Of a stretch of 64,000 nt of DNA, positions 25,674-34,323 are shown piece after piece. How positions within the stretch are numbered: the first letter of the stretch is position 1; each line of letters starts with the position of its first letter. This DNA is from JAAYCI01 sp964370045. Its GTDB lineage: Bacteria; Bacillota; Clostridia; Oscillospirales; Ruminococcaceae. The position numbers and the translations under genes were made by a program. Where the stretch lies: assembly GCA_964370045.1 (NCBI GenBank), contig CAYJGZ010000012.1, positions 17,115 to 81,114 of the forward strand, in the 5' to 3' direction. The notes beneath the pieces were generated by a model. That model ran no database searches. It was not told the DNA's origin and saw nothing but the letters and a program-made list of their open reading frames with translations.

Positions 25674-28244
25674 ATGGTAACGCTCACCGTAAACGGACGC
25701 ACCGTGCAGGGGCAAGGGGATGTTACCCTACTCAACTTTTTGCGGGACACCCTGCGCCTGACAAGCGTAAAAAACGGATGCGACCAAGGCGCATGTGGCA
25801 GCTGCACCGTTGTCGTGGACGGCAGGGCGGTGCGTGCGTGCGTGCCGACATTAGGCACCATTGAGGGAAGGAATGTGCTCACCACAGAGGGGCTGAACTC
25901 TCGCGAAAAAGAGGTATACGCATACGCCTTTGCGCAGGAAGGTGCGGTGCAATGTGGATTTTGCACGCCTGGAATGGTGATGTCCGCAAAGGCACTTTTG
26001 GACAAAGTCCCCTGCCCCACCCATGATGAAATAAAAAAAGCACTGCGTGGGAACATCTGCCGCTGTACGGGATATATCAAAATCGAAAAGGCTATACAGC
26101 TGGCCGCACAGCTTTTACACAGCGATGAGCAAATACCTACACAAAACAGCTCTGCTATTTTGGGCGAGAGCTTTCACAGGGTAGATTCCGCCGAAAAAAC
26201 ACTTGGCACCGGAATTTATGTGGACGATATTCACCTGCCTAATATGCTGTATGCCTCGGCGCTTCGCAGTGCACACCCACGAGCAAGGGTGCTAAAAATC
26301 GACACTTCCTCTGCACAAAAGCACCCCGACTGCGTAGCTGTCCTCACTCAAAAAGATGTGCCCGGCAACAACAAAATAGGCCACCTTTCGCATGTTTCCG
26401 ACTGGGACGTGCTTATCGCCGAGGGGGATGTCACCCGATATGTGGGGGATGCTTTGGCGCTGGTGGTCTGCCGCCGCAAGGAGGCATTGGAGCAGGTAAA
26501 GGCGCTGGTTTCGGTGGAGTACGAGGTTCTTGCGCCGCTGTGCTCACCTGTCGATGCCATGGCGCAGAACGCTCCTTTAATACACGATAAATCGAATAAT
26601 ATCCTAAAAAAAGAACAGCTTGTGCGGGGGGATTCGCACAGTGCCATAGCTGTCGCAAAGCATGTCGTCACACAGCACTATTCCCTCCCCTTTACTGAAC
26701 ACGCTTTTTTAGAGCCGGAATGCGCCATCGCAATGCCGCAGCAAGACGGCCTCCTAATGTACACCGCAGGGCAGAGCATTTTTGACGAACAGCGTGAGTG
26801 CGCACGTATGCTGGGCATCCCACCCGAAAAAATACGTGTGCAGTCAAAGCTTGTGGGGGGCGGCTTTGGCGGCAAGGAGGATATGAGCGTACAGCATCAT
26901 GCGGCGCTTGCGGCGTGGTGCTTAAAACAACCTGTCAAGGTGCTTTTCAGCCGTAGTGAGAGCATTGCGGTGCACCCGAAACGCCATGCAATGGAGATAG
27001 ACTTCACTCTTTCATGCGACGAAAATGGTCATCTCACCGCACTTTGTGCCAAAATAGTAAGCGACACAGGCGCATACGCAAGCCTTGGTGGGCCTGTTTT
27101 ACAGCGTGCGTGTACACATGCGGCAGGCCCTTACAAGGTGCAAAATATTCACATTGAAGGTGTGGCCGTATACACAAACAACCCCCCTGCAGGCGCATTC
27201 AGGGGATTTGGCGTGTGCCAAAGTGCGTTTGCAATGGAGCAAAGCCTAAACCTACTCGCCCAAAAAGCGGGAATTTCCCCATGGGAAATACGCTATCGCA
27301 ACGCCGTAGGGGCAGGTGATGTACTCGCAAACGGACAAAAAGTGCAGGGCGACTGCGCACTGAAAGCCTGCCTTTTGTCGGTGAAAGATGCGTACGAAAG
27401 CGCGCCAATCGCAGGCATTGCAAGCTTTTACAAAAACAGCGGAATCGGCGTGGGAGCGCCGGATATTGGGCGCTGCATCCTAAGTGTTGAGCATGGCAAG
27501 ATACACCTGCGCACCTCCGCCGCCTGTATAGGCCAAGGCCTTGCCACCGTGCTCACCCAGATAGTGTGCGAGACGCTAAGCCTTTCACCAGAGCTTATTA
27601 CTGTGGATACGCCGGACACCCACCACACGCCAAACTCGGGCACCACCACCGCAAGCCGCCAAACGCTTTTCACAGGGGAAGCTACCCGCCTTGCCGCCTT
27701 GAAGTTGCGTGATGCTTTGTCGGAGGGCGAAAGCCTTAAAAGCTTGAACAATCGTGAATTTTTAGGCGAATACAGCGGCCACACAGACCCCTTTGGCAGT
27801 GACGAGCCACATCCTATCAGCCATGTTGCGTATGGGTATGCCGCCGAAGTTGTAGCGTTAAATCAGGATGGGAAAATAAAAAAAATCACTGCCGCCTACG
27901 ACATGGGAAGGGTTATAAACCCAAGGGCCGCAGAGGGGCAGATAGAGGGCGGCATTGTGATGGGGCTTGGGTATGCGCTCACGGAGGACTACCCTCTTAA
28001 TAATGGCGTACCCACGGCACGTTTTGGCTCGCTCGGGCTTTGGCGAGCTACACAGGTGCCCCCCATGGACATACGCTTTGTGCAGGGAGAGACGCTGAGC
28101 GACGCCGCATACGGCGCTAAAGGTTGTGGCGAGCTTGCCACCATTCCCACAGCTCCTGCCGTTGCGGGGGCATACTATGCGCTGGATGGAATTTTGCGCA
28201 CAAAGCTTCCCATGGAGAATACGTATTACCGAAAGAAAAAGTGA
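25674..28244 (+). CDS. xdhD: XdhD, molybdenum hydroxylase with fused 2Fe-2S domain
   Basis: XdhD-type enzymes hydroxylate purines such as hypoxanthine, xanthine or urate-related rings. The 856-residue chain starts with the two 2Fe-2S clusters (CDQGACGSC, Cys36/41/44 with Cys56; CGFC, Cys94/97 with CRC at 129-131), followed by the molybdopterin domains (LVGGGFGGKEDMSVQHHAALA, GAFRGFGVCQSAFAMEQ, AYGAKGCGELATIPTAPA). The ATG at 25674 follows AAGGAGG. The FAD subunit found in xanthine dehydrogenases is absent, so electrons must go elsewhere, probably through YgfK. With YqeB/YqeC upstream it is probably a labile-selenium enzyme (inference). Confidence 0.94.
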   Translation: MVTLTVNGRTVQGQGDVTLLNFLRDTLRLTSVKNGCDQGACGSCTVVVDGRAVRACVPTLGTIEGRNVLTTEGLNSREKEVYAYAFAQEGAVQCGFCTPGMVMSAKALLDKVPCPTHDEIKKALRGNICRCTGYIKIEKAIQLAAQLLHSDEQIPTQNSSAILGESFHRVDSAEKTLGTGIYVDDIHLPNMLYASALRSAHPRARVLKIDTSSAQKHPDCVAVLTQKDVPGNNKIGHLSHVSDWDVLIAEGDVTRYVGDALALVVCRRKEALEQVKALVSVEYEVLAPLCSPVDAMAQNAPLIHDKSNNILKKEQLVRGDSHSAIAVAKHVVTQHYSLPFTEHAFLEPECAIAMPQQDGLLMYTAGQSIFDEQRECARMLGIPPEKIRVQSKLVGGGFGGKEDMSVQHHAALAAWCLKQPVKVLFSRSESIAVHPKRHAMEIDFTLSCDENGHLTALCAKIVSDTGAYASLGGPVLQRACTHAAGPYKVQNIHIEGVAVYTNNPPAGAFRGFGVCQSAFAMEQSLNLLAQKAGISPWEIRYRNAVGAGDVLANGQKVQGDCALKACLLSVKDAYESAPIAGIASFYKNSGIGVGAPDIGRCILSVEHGKIHLRTSAACIGQGLATVLTQIVCETLSLSPELITVDTPDTHHTPNSGTTTASRQTLFTGEATRLAALKLRDALSEGESLKSLNNREFLGEYSGHTDPFGSDEPHPISHVAYGYAAEVVALNQDGKIKKITAAYDMGRVINPRAAEGQIEGGIVMGLGYALTEDYPLNNGVPTARFGSLGLWRATQVPPMDIRFVQGETLSDAAYGAKGCGELATIPTAPAVAGAYYALDGILRTKLPMENTYYRKKK

Positions 28245-28265
28245 GTAATATTCACTTTTTCTTTC
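28231..28265 (+). terminator. AT-rich hairpin at the xdhD stop codon
   Basis: GAAAGAAAAAGTGA and TCACTTTTTCTTTC are perfectly complementary over 14 bp, and the xdhD stop (28242-28244) lies in the first arm. The second arm is itself T-rich, so it can act as an intrinsic terminator or attenuator before the Dph6-like gene 29 bases on. Confidence 0.5.
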
Positions 28266-28293
28266 ACATACTAAACCATTTTAGGAGTACACC

Positions 28294-28974
28294 ATGAAAT
28301 TTGCAATATCCTACAGCTGTGGAAAGGACAGCGCCCTTGCTCTGTGGCGCATGATTTCACAGGGGCACGAGCCTGTATGCCTTATCGTTACGTTCAATTC
28401 AGCCGAAAACCGCTCGTGGTTTCACGGCGTTACACCGGGGCTGTTAAAAGAGGTGCAGAGCGTCACCGACATTCCCGTAATCGTGTGTGCCTGCGAGGGA
28501 AAAAACTACCATACAGCGCTGGAAGAAAGCCTTATGCGTGCAAAGCAAATGGGCGCGCAGGCTTGCGTTTTTGGGGATATAGACATTGAGGAGCACCTTG
28601 CATGGAACACACAGCGCTGTGAAAACGTGGGGCTTGAGTGCATTGTTCCGCTGTGGCAGCAAAACCGTGAGCAGGTGCTGGGCGACGCGCTAAACGCAGG
28701 CATAAAACCTGTAATAAAGTGCGTTCAAACGGACAAATTACCCACCGACGTGCTGGGCAAAACACTGGACTCTGCTCTTGCAAAACAGCTGAAGGGCCAC
28801 GGCATAGACCCCTGCGGCGAAAACGGCGAGTACCACACCTTTGTGTACGATGCGCCAATGTTCAGCCGACCCATAGGCTTTGTGGCTGGCGAGGTTGTAA
28901 ATTTCGGCACACACGCCGCCATCGAGCTGAATAGCACCGACGAGGCCACAAACAGCGTCGCCGAGCAAAAGTAG
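28294..28974 (+). CDS. Dph6-like ATP pyrophosphatase (adenine nucleotide alpha-hydrolase family)
   Basis: The 226-residue protein has the PP-loop SCGKDSALALW at residues 8-18, with which such enzymes adenylate a carboxylate and then exchange it for an amine or sulfur, and the family's late GENGEYHTFVYDAP. Archaeal/eukaryal relatives make diphthamide, which bacteria do not have, so the bacterial role must differ. Its place between xdhD and hyuA in a purine cluster suggests an amidation or reverse amide-linked ATP reaction on a purine breakdown product; this is inference. GGAG precedes the ATG. Confidence 0.85.
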   Translation: MKFAISYSCGKDSALALWRMISQGHEPVCLIVTFNSAENRSWFHGVTPGLLKEVQSVTDIPVIVCACEGKNYHTALEESLMRAKQMGAQACVFGDIDIEEHLAWNTQRCENVGLECIVPLWQQNREQVLGDALNAGIKPVIKCVQTDKLPTDVLGKTLDSALAKQLKGHGIDPCGENGEYHTFVYDAPMFSRPIGFVAGEVVNFGTHAAIELNSTDEATNSVAEQK

Positions 28975-29006
28975 AATTGTTTTGAAAGCAAGGGAAGTAG
29001 CCTGTG

Positions 29007-30392
29007 ATGAAAAATTTACTCATAACAAACGCAAAGGTTGCCACCTCTCAAAGTGTTTTTGAGGGTGCTGTGCTGGTGAAGAGCGAGCGCATAGAGCAAG
29101 TTTTTGCCACCCCCTACCCCGACACGGGTGCTTTGCAAGTCGAGCAAAAAATTGATGCCGAGGGCAAGTACCTTCTGCCTGGTGGTGTGGATGCGCACAC
29201 CCACTTTGACCTTGACACCGGCTCTTTCCGTGCGTGCGATGATTTTCACACAGGGAGCATCGCCGCCGCCTGTGGTGGCACAACCACTGTAATAGACCAC
29301 ATGGCGTTTGGCCCACCCGGCTGCGCACTGACACATCAGCCGAAAGTGTACCATGATTTGGCAAAGCCCTGCGTCATCGACTACGGCTTTCACGGCACAA
29401 TACAGCACGTAGATGCGCAAATTTTAAGCGACATGGCCGTTTTGCAAGGCGATGGGATTTGCAGCTTCAAAATATACCTTACCTATGCGTACAAGCTGTG
29501 CGATGCGGATATTTTAAGCGTTTTTGAGCGTGCAAAACAGCTTGGCGCAGTGGTGTGCGTGCACTGCGAAAACGATGCCACCATCTCCCACCTGAGCCAA
29601 AAGTTTGTCTCTCAGGGAAAGACACAGCCACGTTACCACGCACAAAGCCGCACCCCACAGGCGGAAGCGGAGGGCATTTTTCGCATACTGATGCTTGCGG
29701 ATATTGTGGGGGATGTGCCGCTGTACATTGTGCATCTGTCCACGGAGCTCGGCTTACAGGCGGTGGATTTTGCACGTCGCAACGGCATAAAAAATGTCAT
29801 AGTAGAAAGCTGTCCGCAGTATTTTCTTTTGGACGATACGCTTTACGAGGAGGACATCGAGGGGCTGAAGTACATCCTAAGCCCCCCTCTGCGCAAAAAG
29901 GCGGATATGGACGCACTGTGGCAGGCGCTGGCGAACGGGCAGATAGACACCATCGGCACGGACCACTGCCCCTTCACCACCGAACAAAAAACGGCCGGAG
30001 CACACAACTTCACCCTCTGCCCAAACGGCATATCCGGCGTAGAGCTTCGCCTTGCGCTCATGTTTTCACATGGCTTCATGGCAGGGCGCATCACACTGCC
30101 ACAGCTTGTGCAGACGCTCTGCACGAACCCTGCACGCATCTTTGGCATCGCCCCCCAAAAGGGGGACATCACCGAGGGCGCAGACGCCGACCTTGTGCTT
30201 TTCGACCCCGACGTGCGCCGAGCGGTAACGCACGGCGAGCTACACGAAAACGTGGACTACACCCCCTACGAGGGCATACAGCTTTGCGGCCGCCCCACGC
30301 TCACAATCTCCCGTGGGGAGATTATTGTGCGTGATGGCGTGTTTTTGGGGAATAAGGGACGTGGGAGGTATTTGCACAGGTGCAGGGGGTAG
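29007..30392 (+). CDS. hyuA: Dihydropyrimidinase/hydantoinase-type cyclic amidohydrolase
   Basis: The enzyme opens cyclic amides such as hydantoins and dihydropyrimidines. The 461-residue protein has the zinc motif GGVDAHTHFDLDTG near residue 58, the lysine to be carboxylated in CSFKIYLTYAYK, VHCENDATI, YIVHLSTELGLQ and the catalytic TIGTDHCPFT. YgeZ (HyuA) of E. coli holds the same cluster position. ATG 29007 and GTG 29004 are both possible behind AGGGAA. It is the last enzyme gene of the purine cluster and probably opens a ring product made upstream. Confidence 0.92.
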   Translation: MKNLLITNAKVATSQSVFEGAVLVKSERIEQVFATPYPDTGALQVEQKIDAEGKYLLPGGVDAHTHFDLDTGSFRACDDFHTGSIAAACGGTTTVIDHMAFGPPGCALTHQPKVYHDLAKPCVIDYGFHGTIQHVDAQILSDMAVLQGDGICSFKIYLTYAYKLCDADILSVFERAKQLGAVVCVHCENDATISHLSQKFVSQGKTQPRYHAQSRTPQAEAEGIFRILMLADIVGDVPLYIVHLSTELGLQAVDFARRNGIKNVIVESCPQYFLLDDTLYEEDIEGLKYILSPPLRKKADMDALWQALANGQIDTIGTDHCPFTTEQKTAGAHNFTLCPNGISGVELRLALMFSHGFMAGRITLPQLVQTLCTNPARIFGIAPQKGDITEGADADLVLFDPDVRRAVTHGELHENVDYTPYEGIQLCGRPTLTISRGEIIVRDGVFLGNKGRGRYLHRCRG

Positions 30393-30486
30393 GTGGGAAA
30401 TAGTGCTCACTCATATTAAATAATCATGCGATAAAAAACAGCCAAGCGATTTTGAAAAGCGGTTGATGGTGGTGAGTATCATTATT

Positions 30487-30681
30487 ATGAATTACATGCG
30501 CATTATACGTAATCTAAGGGAAGATGCCGACAAAACACAGACGGAAATTGCGCAGGTTTTGGGCACATCCCAAACAATGTATGCTCGCCACGAGCGTGGC
30601 GCAAGCGAAATGCCCATACGCCATCTTATCACCCTGTGCGGATACTACAATGTCTCGGCGGACTACATTCTCGGGCTTTGA
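30487..30681 (+). CDS. Small XRE-family helix-turn-helix regulator
   Basis: A 64-residue protein consisting of one Cro/CI-type helix-turn-helix: MRIIRNLREDADKTQTEIAQ, then GTSQTMYARHERG as the recognition helix region, and the closing GYYNVSADYILGL typical of XRE regulators. I start it at ATG 30487, with GGTGAG about eleven bases upstream; an earlier GTG/ATG would add eight residues. It stands about 95 bp after hyuA in the same direction and just before a strong terminator, so it may be co-transcribed with and control the purine cluster (inference). Confidence 0.85.
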   Translation: MNYMRIIRNLREDADKTQTEIAQVLGTSQTMYARHERGASEMPIRHLITLCGYYNVSADYILGL

Positions 30682-30712
30682 GCTTTTCTCACAATTTATT
30701 TGCTTGCACAAC

Positions 30713-30765
30713 AAAAAACCTCCCCTACAAGCAGTCACTTACAAACTGCCACTCGGGGAGGTTTT
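30713..30765. terminator. Bidirectional terminator between the XRE gene and the carboxylase genes
   Basis: AAAAACCTCCCC and GGGGAGGTTTT form a stem with A and T tracts on both sides, and an inner hairpin GCAGT/ACTGC fills the loop. It serves the XRE gene on the plus strand and the 5S-like gene (stop at 30806) on the minus strand. Confidence 0.85.
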
Positions 30766-30805
30766 CCATTATTCATTTACCTGCACACGCAAGCGTTTGT
30801 GCACA

Positions 30806-32218
30806 CTAAACAGGCAGGCTCTTCGCCTTGTAGTCCACGTGCTCGCCGTCCACGCCCTGCAACTTTTCGTTGCGCTTTTCAAAGAACTTGGGCGCTACCT
30901 GCGGGAACATCGCGTACGTCAGCACATCTTCAGGCTGGCGTGCCCACTTTTCCGCCTCTTTCGTCAGCTTGTCCAGCTCCGGCTCGATTTTATCCGCTGG
31001 GCGGTAGGTTATTGGCGCATCATCGCCCAATATTTTCTTGGAAAACTCCTCCGAGATGGGCGCAGGCGTCTTGCCGTAGTCGCCGTGCACCATCGCACGG
31101 AACTCCTTTGTCACCATCTTGTAGCGCTCGCCCATGATGACGTTGAACACCGCCTGGCTGCCCACAATCTGGCTGGTGGGCGTAACCAGCGGCGGATAGC
31201 CCGAGTCCTCCCTCACACGGGGAACTTCGTTCAGCACATCCTCCAGCTTGTCCGCCTTGCCTGCCTCCTTCAGCTGGTTGAGCAGGTTGGAGAGCATTCC
31301 GCCCGGCACTTGGTAGAGCAGTGTGTTTGCATCCACGCCCAGCATCTTGGGGTTCAGCTGGCCACTGCCGAGGTATTTTTCACGTAGCTTTGCAAAATGC
31401 GCACGTATGGCATCTATCTTTTGCAGGTCCAGCCCGGTGTCGTATTCGGTGCCCTTCAGCGCCGCCACAAGGCTCTCGGTGGGCATGTGTGACGTACCCA
31501 GCGAAAGTGGACTGATGGCCGTGTCGATGATGTCCGCACCTGCACGCACGCCCTCGATGATGCTCATGGAGGCCATGCCTGACGTATAGTGGCTGTGGAT
31601 GTCCACGGGGATTTTCACGCTGCTTTTCAGCGCCGCCACCAGCTCATAGCACGCAAACGGTGTGAGCAGACCTGCCATGTCCTTTATGCAGATGGAGTCC
31701 GCTCCCATGTTTTCCAGTGTCTTTGCATACTGCGCAAAGTAGGTGTTGTCGTGCACCGGGCTAAGCGTGTAGCTGATGCAACCCTGCACGTGCGCCTTTT
31801 CTTTTTTAGACGCTTCTACGGCAGTTTGCAGGTTACGTGGGTCGTTCAGTGCGTCAAATATGCGCATAATGTCAATGCCGTTGGACACGCTTTTTTGCAC
31901 AAAATACTCCACAACGTCATCGCCGTAGTGGCGGTATCCCAGCATGTTTTGCCCACGGAAAAGCATCTGCAATTTTGTCTTGGGACATGCCGCACGAATC
32001 TTGCGCAACCTGTCCCACGGGTCTTCGTCCAAAAAGCGTATCATGGAGTCAAACGTCGCACCGCCCCAGCACTCAAGGCTGAAGTAGCCCACCTCGTCCA
32101 TGACAGGCAGTATCTCATAAAATTCATCCGTGCGCATACGGGTTGCTATCAAGCTTTGGTGCGCATCCCGCAGTCCCACCTCGGTTATCTTTACATTCGC
32201 CAAAATATTCTCCTCCAT
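30806..32218 (-). CDS. Carboxyltransferase 5S / oxaloacetate decarboxylase alpha-type subunit
   Basis: The protein moves carboxyl between oxaloacetate/pyruvate and biotin. Its 470 residues contain the aldolase-type barrel with RDAHQSL (Asp18, His20), the lysine that becomes carbamylated in CIKDMAG (Lys179), the zinc motif DIHSHYTSG (His208, His210) and then the conserved PYC/OadA domain. There is no fused biotin domain; the biotin carrier is the next gene upstream. The length fits the transcarboxylase 5S subunit and OadA without carrier. Together with the two preceding genes it could exchange carboxyl between an acyl-CoA and pyruvate without a membrane pump. Confidence 0.92.
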   Translation of the reverse strand: MEENILANVKITEVGLRDAHQSLIATRMRTDEFYEILPVMDEVGYFSLECWGGATFDSMIRFLDEDPWDRLRKIRAACPKTKLQMLFRGQNMLGYRHYGDDVVEYFVQKSVSNGIDIMRIFDALNDPRNLQTAVEASKKEKAHVQGCISYTLSPVHDNTYFAQYAKTLENMGADSICIKDMAGLLTPFACYELVAALKSSVKIPVDIHSHYTSGMASMSIIEGVRAGADIIDTAISPLSLGTSHMPTESLVAALKGTEYDTGLDLQKIDAIRAHFAKLREKYLGSGQLNPKMLGVDANTLLYQVPGGMLSNLLNQLKEAGKADKLEDVLNEVPRVREDSGYPPLVTPTSQIVGSQAVFNVIMGERYKMVTKEFRAMVHGDYGKTPAPISEEFSKKILGDDAPITYRPADKIEPELDKLTKEAEKWARQPEDVLTYAMFPQVAPKFFEKRNEKLQGVDGEHVDYKAKSLPV

Positions 32219-32292
32219 TTAATGCAATGTCACATATAAAATAGCCACATCGCAAAACTGCAACGCCGCACAATTTCCTACGGCTCACATGC

Positions 32293-32667
32293 TTAGTTCA
32301 TCGTCAGGAATACGTCGCCCACATTTACCACATCGCCCTTTTGGCAATTCACCGACGCAATAGTGCCGTCTTTCGGGGCAACAATCTCGTTTTCCATCTT
32401 CATCGCTTCCAAAATCACCAGCACATCACCCGACTTCACCGCATCCCCTGCGCTCACACGCACGTCCAGCACGTTGCCGGGCATGGGCGCTGTCACGGGC
32501 ACACCGCCTGCGGCGGCGGCAGGTGTAGCTGCGGGTGCGGCGGCCTTGGGTGCGGCAGGTGCCGCCACAGGTGCAGGAGCGCTCATCGCTACGGGTGCGC
32601 CCGTGCCTGCCTCGTCCACCACCACATCATAGGGTGTTCCGTTTACTGTCACTGTATATCTTTTCAT
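32293..32667 (-). CDS. Biotin carboxyl carrier protein
   Basis: A 124-residue carrier: an N-terminal segment, an Ala/Pro-rich flexible linker (about residues 25-55) and a C-terminal biotinyl domain with EAMKMENEI, Lys90 being the biotin site. The start at ATG 32667 is chosen because the upstream part of the frame is repeat A copy 2, which supplies GGAG eight bases before the ATG. It lies between the two carboxyltransferase genes, the usual place for the 1.3S or gamma-type carrier that swings between them. Confidence 0.93.
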   Translation of the reverse strand: MKRYTVTVNGTPYDVVVDEAGTGAPVAMSAPAPVAAPAAPKAAAPAATPAAAAGGVPVTAPMPGNVLDVRVSAGDAVKSGDVLVILEAMKMENEIVAPKDGTIASVNCQKGDVVNVGDVFLTMN

Positions 32668-32669
32668 AG

Positions 32670-32761
32670 TAATGCTCCATTCCGCCGCTTCGCATCGGCA
32701 CAAAATTTAATGAAATATGCGGCTCTTATCATGCGAAGCACAAGGAATGATAAGAGCATTA
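32670..32761 (-). repeat. Repeat A, copy 2 (92-bp structured leader of the biotin carrier)
   Basis: Nearly identical to 469-560 and placed identically against a start codon. The inner helix here is GCTCTTATCAT with ATGATAAGAGC (11 bp, perfect) and the crossing helix GCTTCGCAT with ATGCGAAGC (9 bp, perfect). The end TAATGCTC can pair with GAGCATTA, which holds the ribosome site. The palindrome GTTTGAAACTTGTTTCAAAC stands 20 bp beyond, at 32782-32801. Confidence 0.85.
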
Positions 32762-32900
32762 TTGATTTTAGATTTGATTTAGTTTGAAACTTGTTTCAAA
32801 CCAAATCCTCCCATTTGGCGTTCTATTTTCGGGGCGGTAATGCAAAGCACTCTGCGCCACCGCAGTAAATTTCATGTTCTCTAAACAAGCTCAATTATCA

Positions 32901-34241
32901 CTAAAGTGGCATATTGCCGTGCTTTTTAGGCATACGCTGTGCACGCTTCGTCTCCAAAATCCCAAGCGCCGCCAGCACCTTTTCACGTAGCTGTGCAGGC
33001 TGTGCGGTCATATCCGCAACACCACTTTGTAGCATCGCCGCAGCGCTCGCCTGCTCCTCCTCGTACTGCTTTGCCAGCGCTGCCGTCTGCGCCTCTATGG
33101 GGCTTTCGCCACTCTCAATCTCCTCTTTGTACAAAACGCTCACCGCCGCACTTGGCTTCACGGGCGCTGTAACGCTTCCCTGCACCGCTATGGTAAGGTC
33201 TGCCGTGCCCAGGGCGGCATACAGTGCGCCGAACGTCTGCCCTGCCAGCACACACACACGTGCGGTGGTGGCGTCGGCATATGTCGCCGCAAGTCGGGCG
33301 GCATTGCGCAGTGTGCCTGCCACATCGCTCTTACTGCTCTGCAAAAATCCGCCGCTGTTCAGCACTGTCACCAGCGGAATGCTGTACGCATCGCACAGCC
33401 GTGCAAAGCGTGCCACCTTTGCGGTGCTCTGCTCCTGCAAGTAGCTGTCCTTGCCATCCGTCGCCACAATACCTGCCACGTTGCCGCCTATTGTTGCAAG
33501 ACATGTAAGCACACCCTCGCCAAAGCCACCGAACAGCTCCAGGGCACTGCCTGTGTCCACAAGCGCTGCAAGTGCATTTTCGCCTGTGTAGTTTGCCAAA
33601 TCAAATGCGGCCTGCGGCGCACCAAACTCAAAGCTCGCCGTCTGCGCAAGGTTATTTTGGGGCAAAAGCGCCAAGAGCTTTGCCGCCTTTGCCATAGCAT
33701 CCGCACCATCCTTGGCTGTGATGCCCACAACGCCTGCGCTCACCGCCGCCGTCACGCTACCTGCCTGCTTGTCCGCTTCACCCTGCGCCGCAGAGATAAA
33801 CGGCGCTGTCAAAAACATCTGCGCATCCTCTGTCATAATGCACACGTCCGCATTTGCGGCCGCCATTGCGGCGGTAGAGGCACACACCCCACGCACCACC
33901 GCTATTTGCGGCACCACACCGCTAAACTTCGCCGTACATTCGGCAAGCTTTTTTGCCGCCGCAAGGCTATCTGCGCCCTGTTTTATCACCACACCGGGTG
34001 AATCATATACAGTAAGCACGGGGTTGCCTGTTTTGCCCGCAAGCTCCATTACACGACAACAAAGCTTTAGGTCCATAGCCGAAACCGGCTGTCCTTTTTG
34101 ACATACCACATAGGTGTTCTGTCCACTCACAGTGCCAAATGCGGCGAGAGTAGCCTCACTTTCCTCGAACAAAGGCGTGCACACACCATTGTCAAAAAAG
34201 GCCGCCAAAAGCTCCCCGACACCAATTTTATCATCAGCCAT
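32901..34241 (-). CDS. Acyl-CoA carboxyltransferase-like subunit, short form (12S/MmdA-like)
   Basis: The 446-residue protein belongs to the crotonase-type carboxyltransferase family that moves carboxyl between biotin and an acyl-CoA. Two halves with the duplicated fold are visible: an N-terminal half with LTVYDSPGVVIKQG and a C-terminal half with AGIVATDGKDSYLQEQS, KVARFARLCDAYSIPLVTVL and GGFLQSS. It is shorter and more divergent than MmdA or 12S (about 510 residues); in particular the GARIQEG-like part is replaced by an Ala-rich segment. The acyl-CoA used cannot be told. It heads the three-gene minus-strand operon. Confidence 0.85.
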   Translation of the reverse strand: MADDKIGVGELLAAFFDNGVCTPLFEESEATLAAFGTVSGQNTYVVCQKGQPVSAMDLKLCCRVMELAGKTGNPVLTVYDSPGVVIKQGADSLAAAKKLAECTAKFSGVVPQIAVVRGVCASTAAMAAANADVCIMTEDAQMFLTAPFISAAQGEADKQAGSVTAAVSAGVVGITAKDGADAMAKAAKLLALLPQNNLAQTASFEFGAPQAAFDLANYTGENALAALVDTGSALELFGGFGEGVLTCLATIGGNVAGIVATDGKDSYLQEQSTAKVARFARLCDAYSIPLVTVLNSGGFLQSSKSDVAGTLRNAARLAATYADATTARVCVLAGQTFGALYAALGTADLTIAVQGSVTAPVKPSAAVSVLYKEEIESGESPIEAQTAALAKQYEEEQASAAAMLQSGVADMTAQPAQLREKVLAALGILETKRAQRMPKKHGNMPL

Positions 34242-34293
34242 TTGCAGTCCTCCACATTCCTAATGTCGCTAAAAATATACCCTATATACAGTG

Positions 34294-34323
34294 ATTATAC
34301 TATATCTTACCGCTGTTTCACAA
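34294..34323 (-). promoter_or_regulatory. Promoter of the carboxyltransferase operon (TTGTGA-18-TATAAT)
   Basis: On the minus strand TTGTGA (34318-34323) and TATAAT (34294-34299) are 18 bp apart and lie about 55 bp before the start of the 12S-like gene. Repeat A copy 2 is thus internal to this transcript rather than at its 5' end. Confidence 0.65.

Noticed and set aside
13368..28244. Selenocysteine codons in the selenium-linked genes
   Set aside because: All frames are complete without reading a TGA through. The selenium in this enzyme class is a labile ligand and not selenocysteine, and no SECIS-like context was noted.
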